A stretch of DNA of 64,000 nt from Proteobacteria bacterium 005FR1 (GTDB lineage Bacteria; Pseudomonadota; Gammaproteobacteria; Pseudomonadales; Cellvibrionaceae), in NCBI GenBank assembly GCA_026192395.1, contig WACF01000001.1:924977-988976 (forward strand), in the 5' to 3' direction. Position numbers and translations under genes: made by a program. Under the pieces are notes generated by a model, which searched no databases, was not told the origin of the DNA, and saw only the letters and a list, made by a program, of their open reading frames with translations. Shown one piece after another: positions 8,695 to 19,804 of the stretch. Each line of letters opens with the position of its first letter. Position 1 is the first letter of the stretch.

Positions 8695-10089
8695 TCAGCC
8701 AACAGGGCGCGGATGAAACCAGTGCAGTTTGCTATGAAGTGAGACTACGTCGCCGATGATCAACAAGGTAGGTCCATGGACATCCTGGCCAGCGATTTTT
8801 TCGGCCAGATCGCTGATGGTCGCCACGAACACCCGCTGCTCCCGGGTCGTGCCTTTTTCGATCAGCGCAGCCGGCGTGTGCGGATCGCGACCGTGGTCGA
8901 TGAGTCGCTGGCAGATATCAGGCAGACCAACCAGCCCCATGTAAAAGACCAGGGTCTGTGCCGGATCGAGAAGCTCGGGGAAGTGCACATTGGACTGCCC
9001 ATTCTTCAGGTGACCGGTGATAAAACGAACCGATTGCGCGTGATCGCGATGGGTCAGCGGAATGCCTGCGTAACTGGCACAGCCCGATGCGGCGGTGATA
9101 CCGGGGACCACCTGGAAAGGAATGCCCTCTTCCGCGAGCTGTTCGATCTCTTCACCGCCACGCCCGAAGATAAAGGGATCGCCGCCTTTCAAACGCAGCA
9201 CCCGCTTGCCCTGCTTCGCCAGGTCCACCAGCAGCTGATTGATTGCGGTTTGTTGCAGGGCGTGGTCGCTGCGGCGCTTGCCGACGTAGATCCTTTCCGC
9301 ATCTTTGCGGGCAAGGTCCAGTACTCCCTGGGAAACCAGACGATCATAGAGGACGACATCCGCCTGCTGCATCAGCCGCAGCGCGCGAAAGGTCAGCAGG
9401 TCCGGATCGCCGGGCCCAGCGCCCACCAGATATACCTCGCCTTGAGTGCTGACACTCTCTCCGCTGTCGAGCTGTTCTTGCAGCAATCGCTCGGCGGCTT
9501 CGATATTGCCGGCGAGAGCCAGTTCGGCAGGCACGCCCTGCAGCGCATTTTCCCAGAAACGACGTCGCAACTGTGGTGATGAGAAGACCTGCTTCACCCG
9601 CTCGCGGAAGCGTCCGCCCAGCTGTGCAAGCTGTCCGTAGCTTGCGGGAACCAGCGACTCGATCCGGGCGCGCAGTTGACGAGCCAGTACGGGCGCCTGT
9701 CCCCCGGAACTGATCGCGACGATCAATGGATCGCGGTCGATCACTGCCGGCGTAATGAAATTGCTGAGTTCAGGATTATCCACGACATTGATCAGGCAGC
9801 CCTTGGCATGGGCTGCTGAAGAGACACTCTTATTGACGGCCTCATCGTCGGTGGCGGCAACAACCAGGCGATAATCGCCGATATCTTCAGGCTCGAAAAA
9901 TCGGTATTCGACCTTGCCACCCTTCTCTCGCACCAGTTGCTCAAGCGCGCTGTCAATCTCCGGAGCGATTACATGAACAATGGCCTGTGAGCGGATCAAC
10001 GATTGCGCTTTGCGCAATGCCACCTCTCCCCCACCAACCAGAAGGCAGGGGCGATTTCGCACATCGTAGAAGAGAGGCAGATAATCCAT
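8695..10089 (-). CDS. cysG: Siroheme synthase (trifunctional CysG)
   Basis: 464 residues, full length for CysG. The N-terminal half is the dehydrogenase/ferrochelatase module: NAD motif [11 protein letters not shown] at 18-28 and catalytic-region S128 in [13 protein letters not shown]. The C-terminal half is uroporphyrinogen-III C-methyltransferase: VGAGPGDP at 222-229 and [17 protein letters not shown] at 298-314. It converts uroporphyrinogen III to siroheme, the cofactor of sulfite and nitrite reductases. It follows serS by 26 bases and ends the ftsK-lolA-rarA-crcB-serS-cysG run on the minus strand. Confidence 0.96.
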   Translation of the reverse strand: MDYLPLFYDVRNRPCLLVGGGEVALRKAQSLIRSQAIVHVIAPEIDSALEQLVREKGGKVEYRFFEPEDIGDYRLVVAATDDEAVNKSVSSAAHAKGCLINVVDNPELSNFITPAVIDRDPLIVAISSGGQAPVLARQLRARIESLVPASYGQLAQLGGRFRERVKQVFSSPQLRRRFWENALQGVPAELALAGNIEAAERLLQEQLDSGESVSTQGEVYLVGAGPGDPDLLTFRALRLMQQADVVLYDRLVSQGVLDLARKDAERIYVGKRRSDHALQQTAINQLLVDLAKQGKRVLRLKGGDPFIFGRGGEEIEQLAEEGIPFQVVPGITAASGCASYAGIPLTHRDHAQSVRFITGHLKNGQSNVHFPELLDPAQTLVFYMGLVGLPDICQRLIDHGRDPHTPAALIEKGTTREQRVFVATISDLAEKIAGQDVHGPTLLIIGDVVSLHSKLHWFHPRPVG

Positions 10090-10115
10090 TACAGCGGTTT
10101 CCTCAGCTAACTGGA

Positions 10116-11420
<1,305 letters not shown>

Positions 11421-11434
11421 TCAAAAAGGGTGAA

Positions 11435-11812
11435 TTATCCTATCAGACGCGAGGTGATTGCCAGAGCGAGCACGACGGCGAGACAACAGCCGATCACACT
11501 CAGCAGCACATAGCCTGTGGCCATCACCGGCTGGCCATACTGCCACAGCTGCACGGCCTCGAGAGCGAAGGCGGAAAATGTGGTAAATGCCCCCAAAAAG
11601 CCGGTCATCAAAGCGAGTCGCCACTGGGAGCCGAGGAGACTGTTTTCGACAATCACGACGTAGCAAACGCCCAGCAAGAAGCTGCCAGCCAGGTTGGCGA
11701 CCAGGGTCCCCAGGGGGAAACGATTGGCCAGCACCGGAAAGGCGTAGGCGACCATCGCGTAACGCCCCATTGCCCCAAGCGCCCCGCCGATGGCAATGGC
11801 TAACCATTGCAT
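11435..11812 (-). CDS. crcB: Fluoride ion exporter CrcB/Fluc
   Basis: 125 residues with four membrane helices. Family motifs are seen: GGALGAMGRY at 9-18, NRFPLGTLVANLAGSFLLG at about 30-48 and TGFLGAFTTFSAFALE at about 70-85. The last motif contains the TFSTF-like fluoride-lining track. It works as an antiparallel dimer that lets fluoride leave the cytosol. No fluoride riboswitch is visible upstream; the 21-base gap after rarA suggests operon transcription instead. Confidence 0.95.
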   Translation of the reverse strand: MQWLAIAIGGALGAMGRYAMVAYAFPVLANRFPLGTLVANLAGSFLLGVCYVVIVENSLLGSQWRLALMTGFLGAFTTFSAFALEAVQLWQYGQPVMATGYVLLSVIGCCLAVVLALAITSRLIG

Positions 11813-11833
11813 TATTAGCTTTGTCCTAACTGA

Positions 11834-13183
11834 CTATTGTTCTGATTCAGCTCGTTTTGCGTAATGCTGATCAAGGCTGCGAAGATGTTCGAGCTTCTCG
11901 CGGATCTTGCTTTCCAGCCCCCGCTCCACCGGAAAGTAGTACTGCCGACCCTTCAGTTCAGGCGGAAAATAGTTCTCCCCGGCTGCATAGGCCTCCGGCT
12001 CGTCGTGGGCGTAACGATAGCTCTTGCCGTAGTCCAGATCCTTCATCAGCTTGGTCGGTGCGTTGCGCAGATGCATCGGCACTTCATAACTGGGCAGCTG
12101 ACTCACTTCCTTGCGAACGGCATTGTAAGCCGTGTACACAGCATTGCTCTTGGCCGCTACGGCGATATAGACAATGGCCTGGGCCACGGCCAGTTCGCCT
12201 TCAGGACTGCCGAGACGTTCCTGAACATCCCAGGCGTTCAGCGCCAGCTCCAGTGCGCGAGGATCGGCATTGCCTACTTCCTCGCTGGCCATGCGTACTA
12301 CCCTCCGGGCGATATAAAGTGGATCGCAGCCGCCGTCCAGCATCCGCGCAAACCAGTACAGCGCCGCATCCGGTGACGAACCTCGCACGGCCTTGTGCAT
12401 CGCGGAGATCTGGTCGTAGAAATACTCACCACCCTTGTCGAAGCGGCGAACATTGCCGCCCAGCGCCTCGCGGACAGTTTCTTCGTTTACCGTCCAAACG
12501 CCCTTCTCTTCCGTCGCGAGGTCGGTGGTAATCTCCAGCAGGTTCAAGGCAGTGCGCGCATCGCCATCGGCCGCCTGTGCCAACAAGTCGAGCTGACCTT
12601 CGGCAAATCGAATCCGTTTGTTACCAAGTCCCCGCCCCTTGTCCTCGAGCGCTGCCGTGAGCAGCTGCAGCAGATTCTCTGTAGAGAGGCTGCGCAGAAC
12701 GTAAACCCGGCAGCGGGAAAGCAAGGCGTTGTTCAATTCAAAGGAGGGATTTTCGGTGGTGGCCCCAATGAAAAGGATTGTACCATCTTCCACATAGGGC
12801 AAAAACGCGTCCTGCTGAGCCTTGTTGAAGCGATGGACTTCGTCCACGAAGAGAATGGTCTTTCGGCCCGTGGCGCTGCGCTCCTGCTGCGCAAGCGCAA
12901 CCGACGCGCGAATGTCTTTGACGCCGGCCAGTACTGCTGAGAGCGTTTCGAAGCGTGCATCCGCCAGCTCCGCGATCATCTTCGCCAGCGTTGTCTTGCC
13001 GACCCCAGGCGGCCCCCAGAAAATCATCGAATGGAGCAGCCCTTTCTCAAGGGCCTCCCGAAGCGGTTTACCGGGGCCGAGAACATGCTCCTGGCCGAAA
13101 AACTCGCTCAGCGTCCGCGGCCGCATCCGCGCGGCCAGCGGCTGATAGCCCGAGCTTGCAGCCTGAAACAGATCACCGCTCAT
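11834..13183 (-). CDS. rarA: Replication-associated recombination protein RarA (MgsA)
   Basis: A AAA+ ATPase of about 449 residues that acts at stalled replication forks and interacts with SSB. Walker A is [14 protein letters not shown] and Walker B is [19 protein letters not shown]. The clamp-loader-like C-terminus ([20 protein letters not shown] and later YKYAHDE-like repeats) is typical. The ATG at 13183 is preferred by similarity to MSN-type starts; upstream in-frame ATG (13192) and TTG (13213) codons exist. The start lies inside the last codons of lolA (11-base overlap), indicating translational coupling. Confidence 0.95.
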   Translation of the reverse strand: MSGDLFQAASSGYQPLAARMRPRTLSEFFGQEHVLGPGKPLREALEKGLLHSMIFWGPPGVGKTTLAKMIAELADARFETLSAVLAGVKDIRASVALAQQERSATGRKTILFVDEVHRFNKAQQDAFLPYVEDGTILFIGATTENPSFELNNALLSRCRVYVLRSLSTENLLQLLTAALEDKGRGLGNKRIRFAEGQLDLLAQAADGDARTALNLLEITTDLATEEKGVWTVNEETVREALGGNVRRFDKGGEYFYDQISAMHKAVRGSSPDAALYWFARMLDGGCDPLYIARRVVRMASEEVGNADPRALELALNAWDVQERLGSPEGELAVAQAIVYIAVAAKSNAVYTAYNAVRKEVSQLPSYEVPMHLRNAPTKLMKDLDYGKSYRYAHDEPEAYAAGENYFPPELKGRQYYFPVERGLESKIREKLEHLRSLDQHYAKRAESEQ

Positions 13184-13814
13184 CGAGCACATCGACTCCG
13201 GGGGGCGGATCAAACTTGAACAGTTTGTCTGCCACCGACTGGTTCACTTTCAGGTCTTCGAAGGTGAAAGTCGACTTCTCGCCAAGCGCGGTATACAGCT
13301 CCCAGCCGATCAGCTGATCGCCTTCAAACTGAAATTCCAGCCGTTCGAAAGAATTGCCGGCGTCTTTTGGCAGCAGTGCGAAGACTTTCTCGTCACCTTT
13401 CGTGCGAACCTCTTCTGCTTCGTAGTTTGCCTGCAGCTTCTCCAGATCACTGCTCAACAAGAGTGCGGAGTTCTGCTGCATCTGTTCGTCAACGGTGTTG
13501 ATCGTCACCTGCTCCAGATCTGGATCATAGACCCACAATGTTTCGCCGTTGGAAACCAGCAGTTGCTCGAAGGGCGCTGCGATATGCCAGCGAAGCAGGC
13601 CCGGGCGTTTGATGGCAAAAGTCCCGGTGTTTTCTTCCACCACCTCGCCTTGCTGGTCGGTAGTGACCTGAGTGAAGTCACCCTGCAGAGAGCGGGTTTG
13701 GCTGAGTAGCTCGTGGAGTTCGACCAGGGGCTGGTTGGCTCCTGATGCGAAGCTGGAAAGGCTAACGAAAGCCAAGCCAGTTGTAATGGCTAGAGATTTA
13801 AAAGTTTGATACAT
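13173..13814 (-). CDS. lolA: Outer-membrane lipoprotein carrier LolA
   Basis: 213 residues from the ATG at 13814, beginning with a signal peptide (MYQTFKSLAITTGLAFVSLSSFASG). It ferries lipoproteins through the periplasm from LolCDE to LolB. The beta-rich body has the expected TRSLQGDFTQVT and GTFAIKRPGLLRWH motifs; the Arg in PGLLRW is the conserved arginine involved in lipoprotein release. The frame is open further upstream but only the 13814 start gives a signal peptide. The preceding 382 bases toward ftsK hold two fold-back elements. Confidence 0.95.
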   Translation of the reverse strand: MYQTFKSLAITTGLAFVSLSSFASGANQPLVELHELLSQTRSLQGDFTQVTTDQQGEVVEENTGTFAIKRPGLLRWHIAAPFEQLLVSNGETLWVYDPDLEQVTINTVDEQMQQNSALLLSSDLEKLQANYEAEEVRTKGDEKVFALLPKDAGNSFERLEFQFEGDQLIGWELYTALGEKSTFTFEDLKVNQSVADKLFKFDPPPGVDVLDER

Positions 13815-13844
13815 AGGAATCCCAAGAGTTGGTGCCGGTTGTCC

Positions 13845-13952
13845 GTTTGGTGACAGGTACCCTCCTTGCGAAAACACATGAATACATCCCTGTAGCTCCT
13901 TCGCGGGGTCCCTCCCGCGAAGGTTTCGCAAGGAGGCTACCTGCCACCAAAC
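13845..13952. repeat. Fold-back element 1 (REP-like core, locus-specific arms)
   Basis: Outer arms of 29 bases (13845-13873 and 13924-13952) pair with two mismatches. They begin GTTTGG and end CCAAAC. The enclosed core (13877-13923) starts CATGAAT and ends in a perfect 10-bp stem (13898-13907 with 13914-13923, CCTTCGCGGG) around a six-base loop. The core is about 42/47 identical to that of element 2 in inverted orientation, while the arms are unrelated to element 2's arms. Confidence 0.8.
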
Positions 13953-14052
13953 TCCTGTAGTGCCTTCCCGAGGCAAACTGTCTTCGCTCACCAGGGGAAA
14001 AAATAGAGATGTCGGTAGCAGAATCTGCAAGGCCTTCGGCTGGCAGCGACCA

Positions 14053-14158
14053 GTTTGGGAGAGGGGGAGTAGTTTCAAAACCTTTGCGGGAAGGACCCCG
14101 CGAAGGAGCTCCAGGGACGGATTCATGCGTTTTTGAAACTACTCCCCCTCTTCCAAAC
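14053..14158. repeat. Fold-back element 2 (same core, different arms)
   Basis: Outer arms of 28 bases (14053-14080 and 14131-14158) pair with one mismatch. They again begin GTTTGG and end CCAAAC, but are otherwise a purine-rich sequence unlike element 1. The core (14081-14127) is the reverse complement of element 1's core with five differences in 47 bases. The inner stem is weakened by one of these differences. Confidence 0.8.
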
Positions 14159-14196
14159 GTAATCGAAGCTGCCTCGCCCCGACCACCAGCAAACCG

Positions 14197-16536
14197 CTAA
14201 TGCTTGGGCGGCGGAGGCGCTATCACATCCCGGTTGCCGTTTGCACTCATTTCGGTGACGACGCCGGCTGCTTCCATTGCCTCAATCAAACGCGCCGCCC
14301 GGTTGTAACCGATCCGCAGCTTTCGCTGCACGGACGAAATCGAAGCGCGGCGGGATTCGGTCACATATTCCACCGCCTGGTCGTAAAGCGGATCGGACTC
14401 GCTGTCGCCGCCCTCCCCGTCTGATTCCGTCGCCATGCCCGGCACCGGAATGCTGTTGTTCGTATCGTCGACGATTCCTTCAATGTAGTTGGGCTCGCCG
14501 CGTTGCTGCCAATCTGCAACTACCCGGTGCACTTCCGCGTCATCAACGAATGCACCATGCACCCGCTGGGGCACGCTGGTGCCCGGTGGCAGGTAGAGCA
14601 TGTCACCGTGTCCGAGCAGCTGCTCGGCGCCACCCTGATCGAGGATGGTCCGGGAATCGATTTTGGAAGATACCTGGAAGCCGATTCGGGTTGGTACGTT
14701 GGCCTTGATCAAACCGGTGATCACATCCACCGACGGACGCTGAGTGGCTAGAATCAGGTGGATACCTGCAGCCCGGGCCTTTTGAGCGATTCGCGCGATT
14801 AATTGTTCCACCTTCTTGCCGACGATCATCATCATGTCGGCGAACTCGTCGATCACGACGACAATGCTGGGTAGGGTTTCCAGCTCGGGTGGTGACGGGT
14901 TGTCCTCGCCGGCAACGAAGTTTTCCTCGGGCACCCACAGCGGGTCCAGAATCGGCTTGCCTGCCTTGCGCGCATCTTCCACCTTGCGGTTGAAGCCGGC
15001 AAGGTTGCGCACCCCAAGCGAAGCCATCAGCTTGTAGCGCCGCTCCATTTCCCCGACGCACCAGCGCAGGCCATTGGCGGCGTCCTTCATGTCGGTGATC
15101 ACCGGGGTGAGCAGGTGCGGGATGCCTTCGTAGACCGAGAGTTCGAGCATTTTCGGGTCCACCAGGATCAGGCGGACCTCTTTGGGCGTGGACTTGTAAA
15201 GCAGACTCAGCAGCATCACATTGACGCCCACCGACTTACCGGAGCCGGTGGTACCCGCAACCAGCAGGTGCGGCATTTTGGCCAGATCGGCGATGACCGG
15301 CGTTCCGGAGATGTCGTGGCCCAGCGCCAGACTGAGCGGGGATTTGGCGGCTTCGTACTGCCGAGAGGCCAGCACTTCGCTAAGGCGGACCATCTCCCGA
15401 TGTTCGTTGGGAATTTCCACCCCCACTACCGATTTGCCGGGAATGACTTCCACTACCCGCACGCTGATCACTGCCAGGGAGCGGGCCAGATCTTTGGCCA
15501 GATTGGAAATGCGGCTCGCCTTTACGCCGGGCGCTGGCTGGATCTCGAAGCGCGTAACTACCGGTCCGGGCTGAACTGAGACGACTTCAACGGCGATGCC
15601 GAAATCCGCCAGTTTCAGCTCCAGCAGACGGGACATGGCTTCCAGGGATTCCTTGGAATAGCCCTTGTTTTCCCCCTTGGTGGGGCTGTCCAGCAGGCTT
15701 ATTTTGGGCAGGTCACCGGAGACTGGAGCGGTTTCAAACAGGGTCCCCTGCTTCTCCTTCTGGACGCGCTGACTGGGGGCGGGCTTCTTCGGCGCTTCGG
15801 TGATCGTGGGCGGGATTCGTTCGGCCTGTTTGGCCACCTCTTTTTCCACAGCTGTGCGACGTTGCTTTTGCGCGTTACGTGCCTGGCTCCGCTCCTGGCG
15901 ATTGTGCTTCCAACGCTGGAAGCGATCCACGATGAAGTCCCAGGTCCTGATGGTGAGCAGGCCGATACCATCCATCAGCCGGAACCACGACAGATCGGTA
16001 AAGACGGTAAGACCGAACAGAAAAATGGCCGTGAGCATCAACGTGCCGCCCACATAGCTGAGCGCACTTTCGACCGCTTCGGCCACCTCAGCTCCGAGGA
16101 TACCGCCGTGGGAGAACGGCAGGTCGGTCGGCAGATCCCCGTAATTCAGCGATGCCAGGCCGGTGCCCGCCACCATGATCAGGCAAAGACCCACTGCCCG
16201 CAACGCAAACAGAACGCCATCGAAGCCGGTGCGGGTATCGCGGAGCTTGAATACCCGCCATGCCTGGTAGCCCAACATGAAAGGGAAGAGATAGGATAAA
16301 TAACCGAACAGGGACAGGAATACATCGGCGATCCAGGCACCAGCGGGGCCGGCTGCGTTGCTGACGGCACCGCCCGCCCCGGTTCTGGACCAACCCGGGT
16401 CTTCCGGACTGTAGCTGAGCAGAGCGAGCAGCAGGTACAGGCAAATGGCCGCCAGGCCAATCAGCATGCCCTCCTTGATGCGCAGACTCGCGCCGCTGAC
16501 CTCAGTGGTCGCGTTGGCTGAGCTAGTGCCTTTCAA
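14197..16536 (-). CDS. ftsK: DNA translocase FtsK
   Basis: 779 residues. Four membrane helices fill the first ~190 residues and anchor it at the septum. A short Arg/Lys/Glu/Gln-rich linker (about 200-270) leads to the RecA-like motor, with Walker [14 protein letters not shown] and Walker B-type [12 protein letters not shown]. The C-terminal gamma winged helix ([22 protein letters not shown]) reads KOPS polarity signals. It pumps chromosomal DNA and activates XerCD at dif. The linker is short, like Pseudomonas FtsK and unlike E. coli. It is the first gene of the minus-strand run ending at cysG. Confidence 0.97.
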   Translation of the reverse strand: MKGTSSANATTEVSGASLRIKEGMLIGLAAICLYLLLALLSYSPEDPGWSRTGAGGAVSNAAGPAGAWIADVFLSLFGYLSYLFPFMLGYQAWRVFKLRDTRTGFDGVLFALRAVGLCLIMVAGTGLASLNYGDLPTDLPFSHGGILGAEVAEAVESALSYVGGTLMLTAIFLFGLTVFTDLSWFRLMDGIGLLTIRTWDFIVDRFQRWKHNRQERSQARNAQKQRRTAVEKEVAKQAERIPPTITEAPKKPAPSQRVQKEKQGTLFETAPVSGDLPKISLLDSPTKGENKGYSKESLEAMSRLLELKLADFGIAVEVVSVQPGPVVTRFEIQPAPGVKASRISNLAKDLARSLAVISVRVVEVIPGKSVVGVEIPNEHREMVRLSEVLASRQYEAAKSPLSLALGHDISGTPVIADLAKMPHLLVAGTTGSGKSVGVNVMLLSLLYKSTPKEVRLILVDPKMLELSVYEGIPHLLTPVITDMKDAANGLRWCVGEMERRYKLMASLGVRNLAGFNRKVEDARKAGKPILDPLWVPEENFVAGEDNPSPPELETLPSIVVVIDEFADMMMIVGKKVEQLIARIAQKARAAGIHLILATQRPSVDVITGLIKANVPTRIGFQVSSKIDSRTILDQGGAEQLLGHGDMLYLPPGTSVPQRVHGAFVDDAEVHRVVADWQQRGEPNYIEGIVDDTNNSIPVPGMATESDGEGGDSESDPLYDQAVEYVTESRRASISSVQRKLRIGYNRAARLIEAMEAAGVVTEMSANGNRDVIAPPPPKH

Positions 16537-16769
16537 AGGAAAATCCCTCTACAGAATGGAGAAAGGTGAGACGCTACGATAACACACAATCTACGGCAGG
16601 AAAGCGAAGATTATCATAGGCTTAGCAGATACTTTTGCCGGCGAGTCCAGGTTGATTTTTGGTCGATTTTATCAAAGATCCGTTTCTGATTAATCGAGCC
16701 AATAAATCCTATTGGGGCATACAATTAGCACTGCCCAGGGCAGCTGTAGTCTAATAGCGCCATTCTTAA

Positions 16770-17765
<996 letters not shown>

Positions 17766-17779
17766 GAGTCGACAATTCA

Positions 17780-17827
17780 CAGCCTCCAGTCTCCAGACAC
17801 CTCTTTACATCTGGAGACTGGAGGCTG
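17780..17827. repeat. Perfect 18-bp inverted repeat just upstream of aat
   Basis: Arms 17780-17797 and 17810-17827 are exact reverse complements around a 12-base loop. Each arm contains a tandem CTCCAG (or CTGGAG) doublet. It ends 17 bases before the aat ATG and begins 14 bases after the trxB stop. There is no T run after it, so it may be a processing or attenuation hairpin rather than a terminator. Confidence 0.75.
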
Positions 17828-17844
17828 GCCACTCGCGACTGAAT

Positions 17845-18585
17845 ATGATCCGCCTCCCTTGGCTCTTACCCGACGATCTCGAATTCCCACCCCCCGACCA
17901 GGCCCTGGACGATCCCAACGGCCTGCTCGCGGCCGGTGGCGACCTCTCTCCGCCCCGCCTGCTTGCAGCTTACCGTCAGGGCATCTTCCCCTGGTACGAG
18001 GACGGTCAGCCGATCCTGTGGTGGTCGCCTGATCCGCGCACGATCCTGCTGCCCCGGGATGTCCATATTTCCCGTAGTCTGCGCAAGGTTCTACGCCGTG
18101 GCGAATTCATGGTAACCGCCGACCAGGCCTTCGAGCAGGTAATCCTCGCCTGCGCCGGTCCGCGCGATTACGCGGCGGGAACCTGGATCACCGACGAGAT
18201 GGCGGAAGCCTATTGCACCCTGCACCGACTGGGTTACGCCCATTCCATCGAAACCTGGCGCGACGATGTGCTGGTGGGAGGCATGTATGGCGTTGCTATC
18301 GGGCGAGCCTTCTTCGGGGAGTCGATGTTTTCCCACGTCAGCAACGCATCCAAGGTGGCGCTGGTGCATCTGGCCGGACAACTCGCGCAATGGGATTACG
18401 GGCTGATCGATTGTCAGGTGGAGACCGGACATCTCCTTTCCATGGGAGCAATCAATATCAGCCGCGCGGCCTTCCAGGGCCTGCTGCTAAACTATACTGC
18501 GGCAGAAGACGAGGAAAATTATTCGCCTCGTCGCTGGTCTCTTACTGTGACGCCGGCCGACTTCCTGGGAAGCAACCGTGACTGA
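17845..18585 (+). CDS. aat: Leucyl/phenylalanyl-tRNA--protein transferase
   Basis: 246 residues from the ATG at 17845; the frame is open further upstream inside trxB but the protein begins at [11 protein letters not shown]. It transfers Leu or Phe to N-terminal Arg/Lys, creating N-degrons for ClpS-ClpAP. Motifs [44 protein letters not shown] (split here as GIFPWY and WWSPDPR) and FGESMFS are diagnostic. The last eight bases overlap bpt. With bpt, clpA and clpS nearby, the N-end-rule pathway is complete in under 5 kb. No clear ribosome site precedes the ATG; a strong hairpin does. Confidence 0.95.
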   Translation: MIRLPWLLPDDLEFPPPDQALDDPNGLLAAGGDLSPPRLLAAYRQGIFPWYEDGQPILWWSPDPRTILLPRDVHISRSLRKVLRRGEFMVTADQAFEQVILACAGPRDYAAGTWITDEMAEAYCTLHRLGYAHSIETWRDDVLVGGMYGVAIGRAFFGESMFSHVSNASKVALVHLAGQLAQWDYGLIDCQVETGHLLSMGAINISRAAFQGLLLNYTAAEDEENYSPRRWSLTVTPADFLGSNRD

Positions 18586-19285
18586 CCTGTCCACCATACG
18601 TCTGTTCGCCACTCATCCTCACCAGTGCAGCTATCTGGACGCCGAGGATGCGACGACGGTCTTCGTCGATCCCAATCAACGGATGAATGGCAAGCTTTAT
18701 CGCCAGCTGTCAGAGCTCGGTTTCCGGCGCAGCGGCGGCCATGTGTACCGACCGCAATGCGCAGTATGTCAGGCTTGCATTCCTGCCCGTATACCGGTCG
18801 CCTTGTTCGAACCCAACCGGCAGCAGAAACGCTGCTGGCGCCGCAATCAGGACATCGAGATTCGGCCGGTGGACAGTATCGATACCAGCGAGCACTACTC
18901 TCTTTACGCCCGCTACATCAGCGAACGACACAGCGACGGAGACATGTACCCTCCCACGCCCAGTCAGTTTCGCTCCTTTCTCACCAGCGAATGGGGCATT
19001 ACCCGGTATCTGGAGATGCGTGAGGAAGGCGAGCTGATCGGGGTTGCCGTATGTGATCAGCTGGATAATGCCCTCTCCGCCGTTTACACCTTTTTCGACC
19101 CGGATCTGCACCGGCGCAGTCTTGGCACCTTTGGCATACTGGTGCAGATTTATCACGCCCGGGAGCTGGACCTGGATTACGTCTACCTGGGGTATTGGAT
19201 ACAGGCTTGCGCCAAGATGAACTACAAATCCCAATTCCGCCCGCTGGAGTTGCTGATCAACCGCCGCTGGTCGCTTCTGCGCTGA
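18578..19285 (+). CDS. bpt: Aspartate/glutamate leucyltransferase
   Basis: 235 residues. It is the bacterial ATE-related enzyme that adds Leu to N-terminal Asp or Glu, feeding the same degradation route as Aat. The N-terminal cysteine cluster is seen (HQCSYL, then [14 protein letters not shown] at about 60-73), as is the C-terminal [22 protein letters not shown]. Length is normal. Its ATG lies eight bases inside aat, giving translational coupling. The substrate preference is assumed from the family and the neighbourhood. Confidence 0.94.
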   Translation: MTDLSTIRLFATHPHQCSYLDAEDATTVFVDPNQRMNGKLYRQLSELGFRRSGGHVYRPQCAVCQACIPARIPVALFEPNRQQKRCWRRNQDIEIRPVDSIDTSEHYSLYARYISERHSDGDMYPPTPSQFRSFLTSEWGITRYLEMREEGELIGVAVCDQLDNALSAVYTFFDPDLHRRSLGTFGILVQIYHARELDLDYVYLGYWIQACAKMNYKSQFRPLELLINRRWSLLR

Positions 19286-19419
19286 GCCACTCTGCGCTTC
19301 TCCCGGTGCGTTAGTTCTTGGAAGAAAGCCGCAATTAGGGCACAATTCACGGCTGCTCGCGGCAAGCCCGCAACTCAGACCGGATTACCGGATTCGCAGA
19401 CCTGGAGAAGTACCACACT

Positions 19420-19638
19420 ATGCCGAAAGAAGATCATATTGAGCTGGAAGGCGAAGTCATCGATACCCTGCCCAATACAACCTTCCGCGTTAAACTGGAG
19501 AACGGTCATGTGGTGACCGCACATATCTCCGGCAAGATGCGCAAAAACTATATCCGCATTCTCACCGGCGACAAGGTGAAGGTGGAAATGACCCCCTACG
19601 ATCTGAGCAAAGGTCGCATTACCTACCGCGCGCGATAA
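19420..19638 (+). CDS. infA: Translation initiation factor IF-1
   Basis: 72 residues, an OB-fold protein that binds the A site of the 30S subunit with IF-2 and IF-3. The sequence is canonical: [20 protein letters not shown], then [20 protein letters not shown] and [26 protein letters not shown] ribosome site precedes the ATG. It follows bpt by 134 bases and is closed by the terminator at 19746-19786. Confidence 0.98.
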   Translation: MPKEDHIELEGEVIDTLPNTTFRVKLENGHVVTAHISGKMRKNYIRILTGDKVKVEMTPYDLSKGRITYRAR

Positions 19639-19745
19639 TCCATTCGCGCCCTGCTTTCCACTGGGTCGCAGCCCTGGCGACATTCGAACTGCCAGACGCC
19701 CGCGGGCTTTGCCCGCCACTCAACAGCCCCTTGCATTGTCCCCAA

Positions 19746-19786
19746 AAAAAATCCGGAAGGAGGCAGCGCCCACTTCCGGATTTTTT
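19746..19786. terminator. Bidirectional intrinsic terminator between infA and clpA
   Basis: AAAAAATCCGGAAG (19746-19759) and CTTCCGGATTTTTT (19773-19786) pair perfectly around a 13-base loop. The GC-rich stem with a U run on both strands fits termination of infA rightward and clpA leftward. Confidence 0.92.
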
Positions 19787-19804
19787 GCTGACTGACTGCG
19801 TCCG

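Larger units (their letters stand above)
13815..14196. other. Gene-free ftsK-lolA interval filled by two fold-back elements
   Basis: These 382 bases contain no supportable gene. They hold the fold-back elements at 13845-13952 and 14053-14158, listed separately, and a 100-base spacer between them that includes another CTGTAGTGCCTTCCCGAGG-like fragment. The lolA promoter, if separate from ftsK, must also lie here, but no convincing -10/-35 pair stands out. Confidence 0.6.

Noticed and set aside
13845-14158. Integron attC sites
   Set aside because: Variable paired arms are attC-like, but GTTTGG does not fit the GTTRRRY core and no integrase or cassette is present; a REP-like fold-back family fits better.
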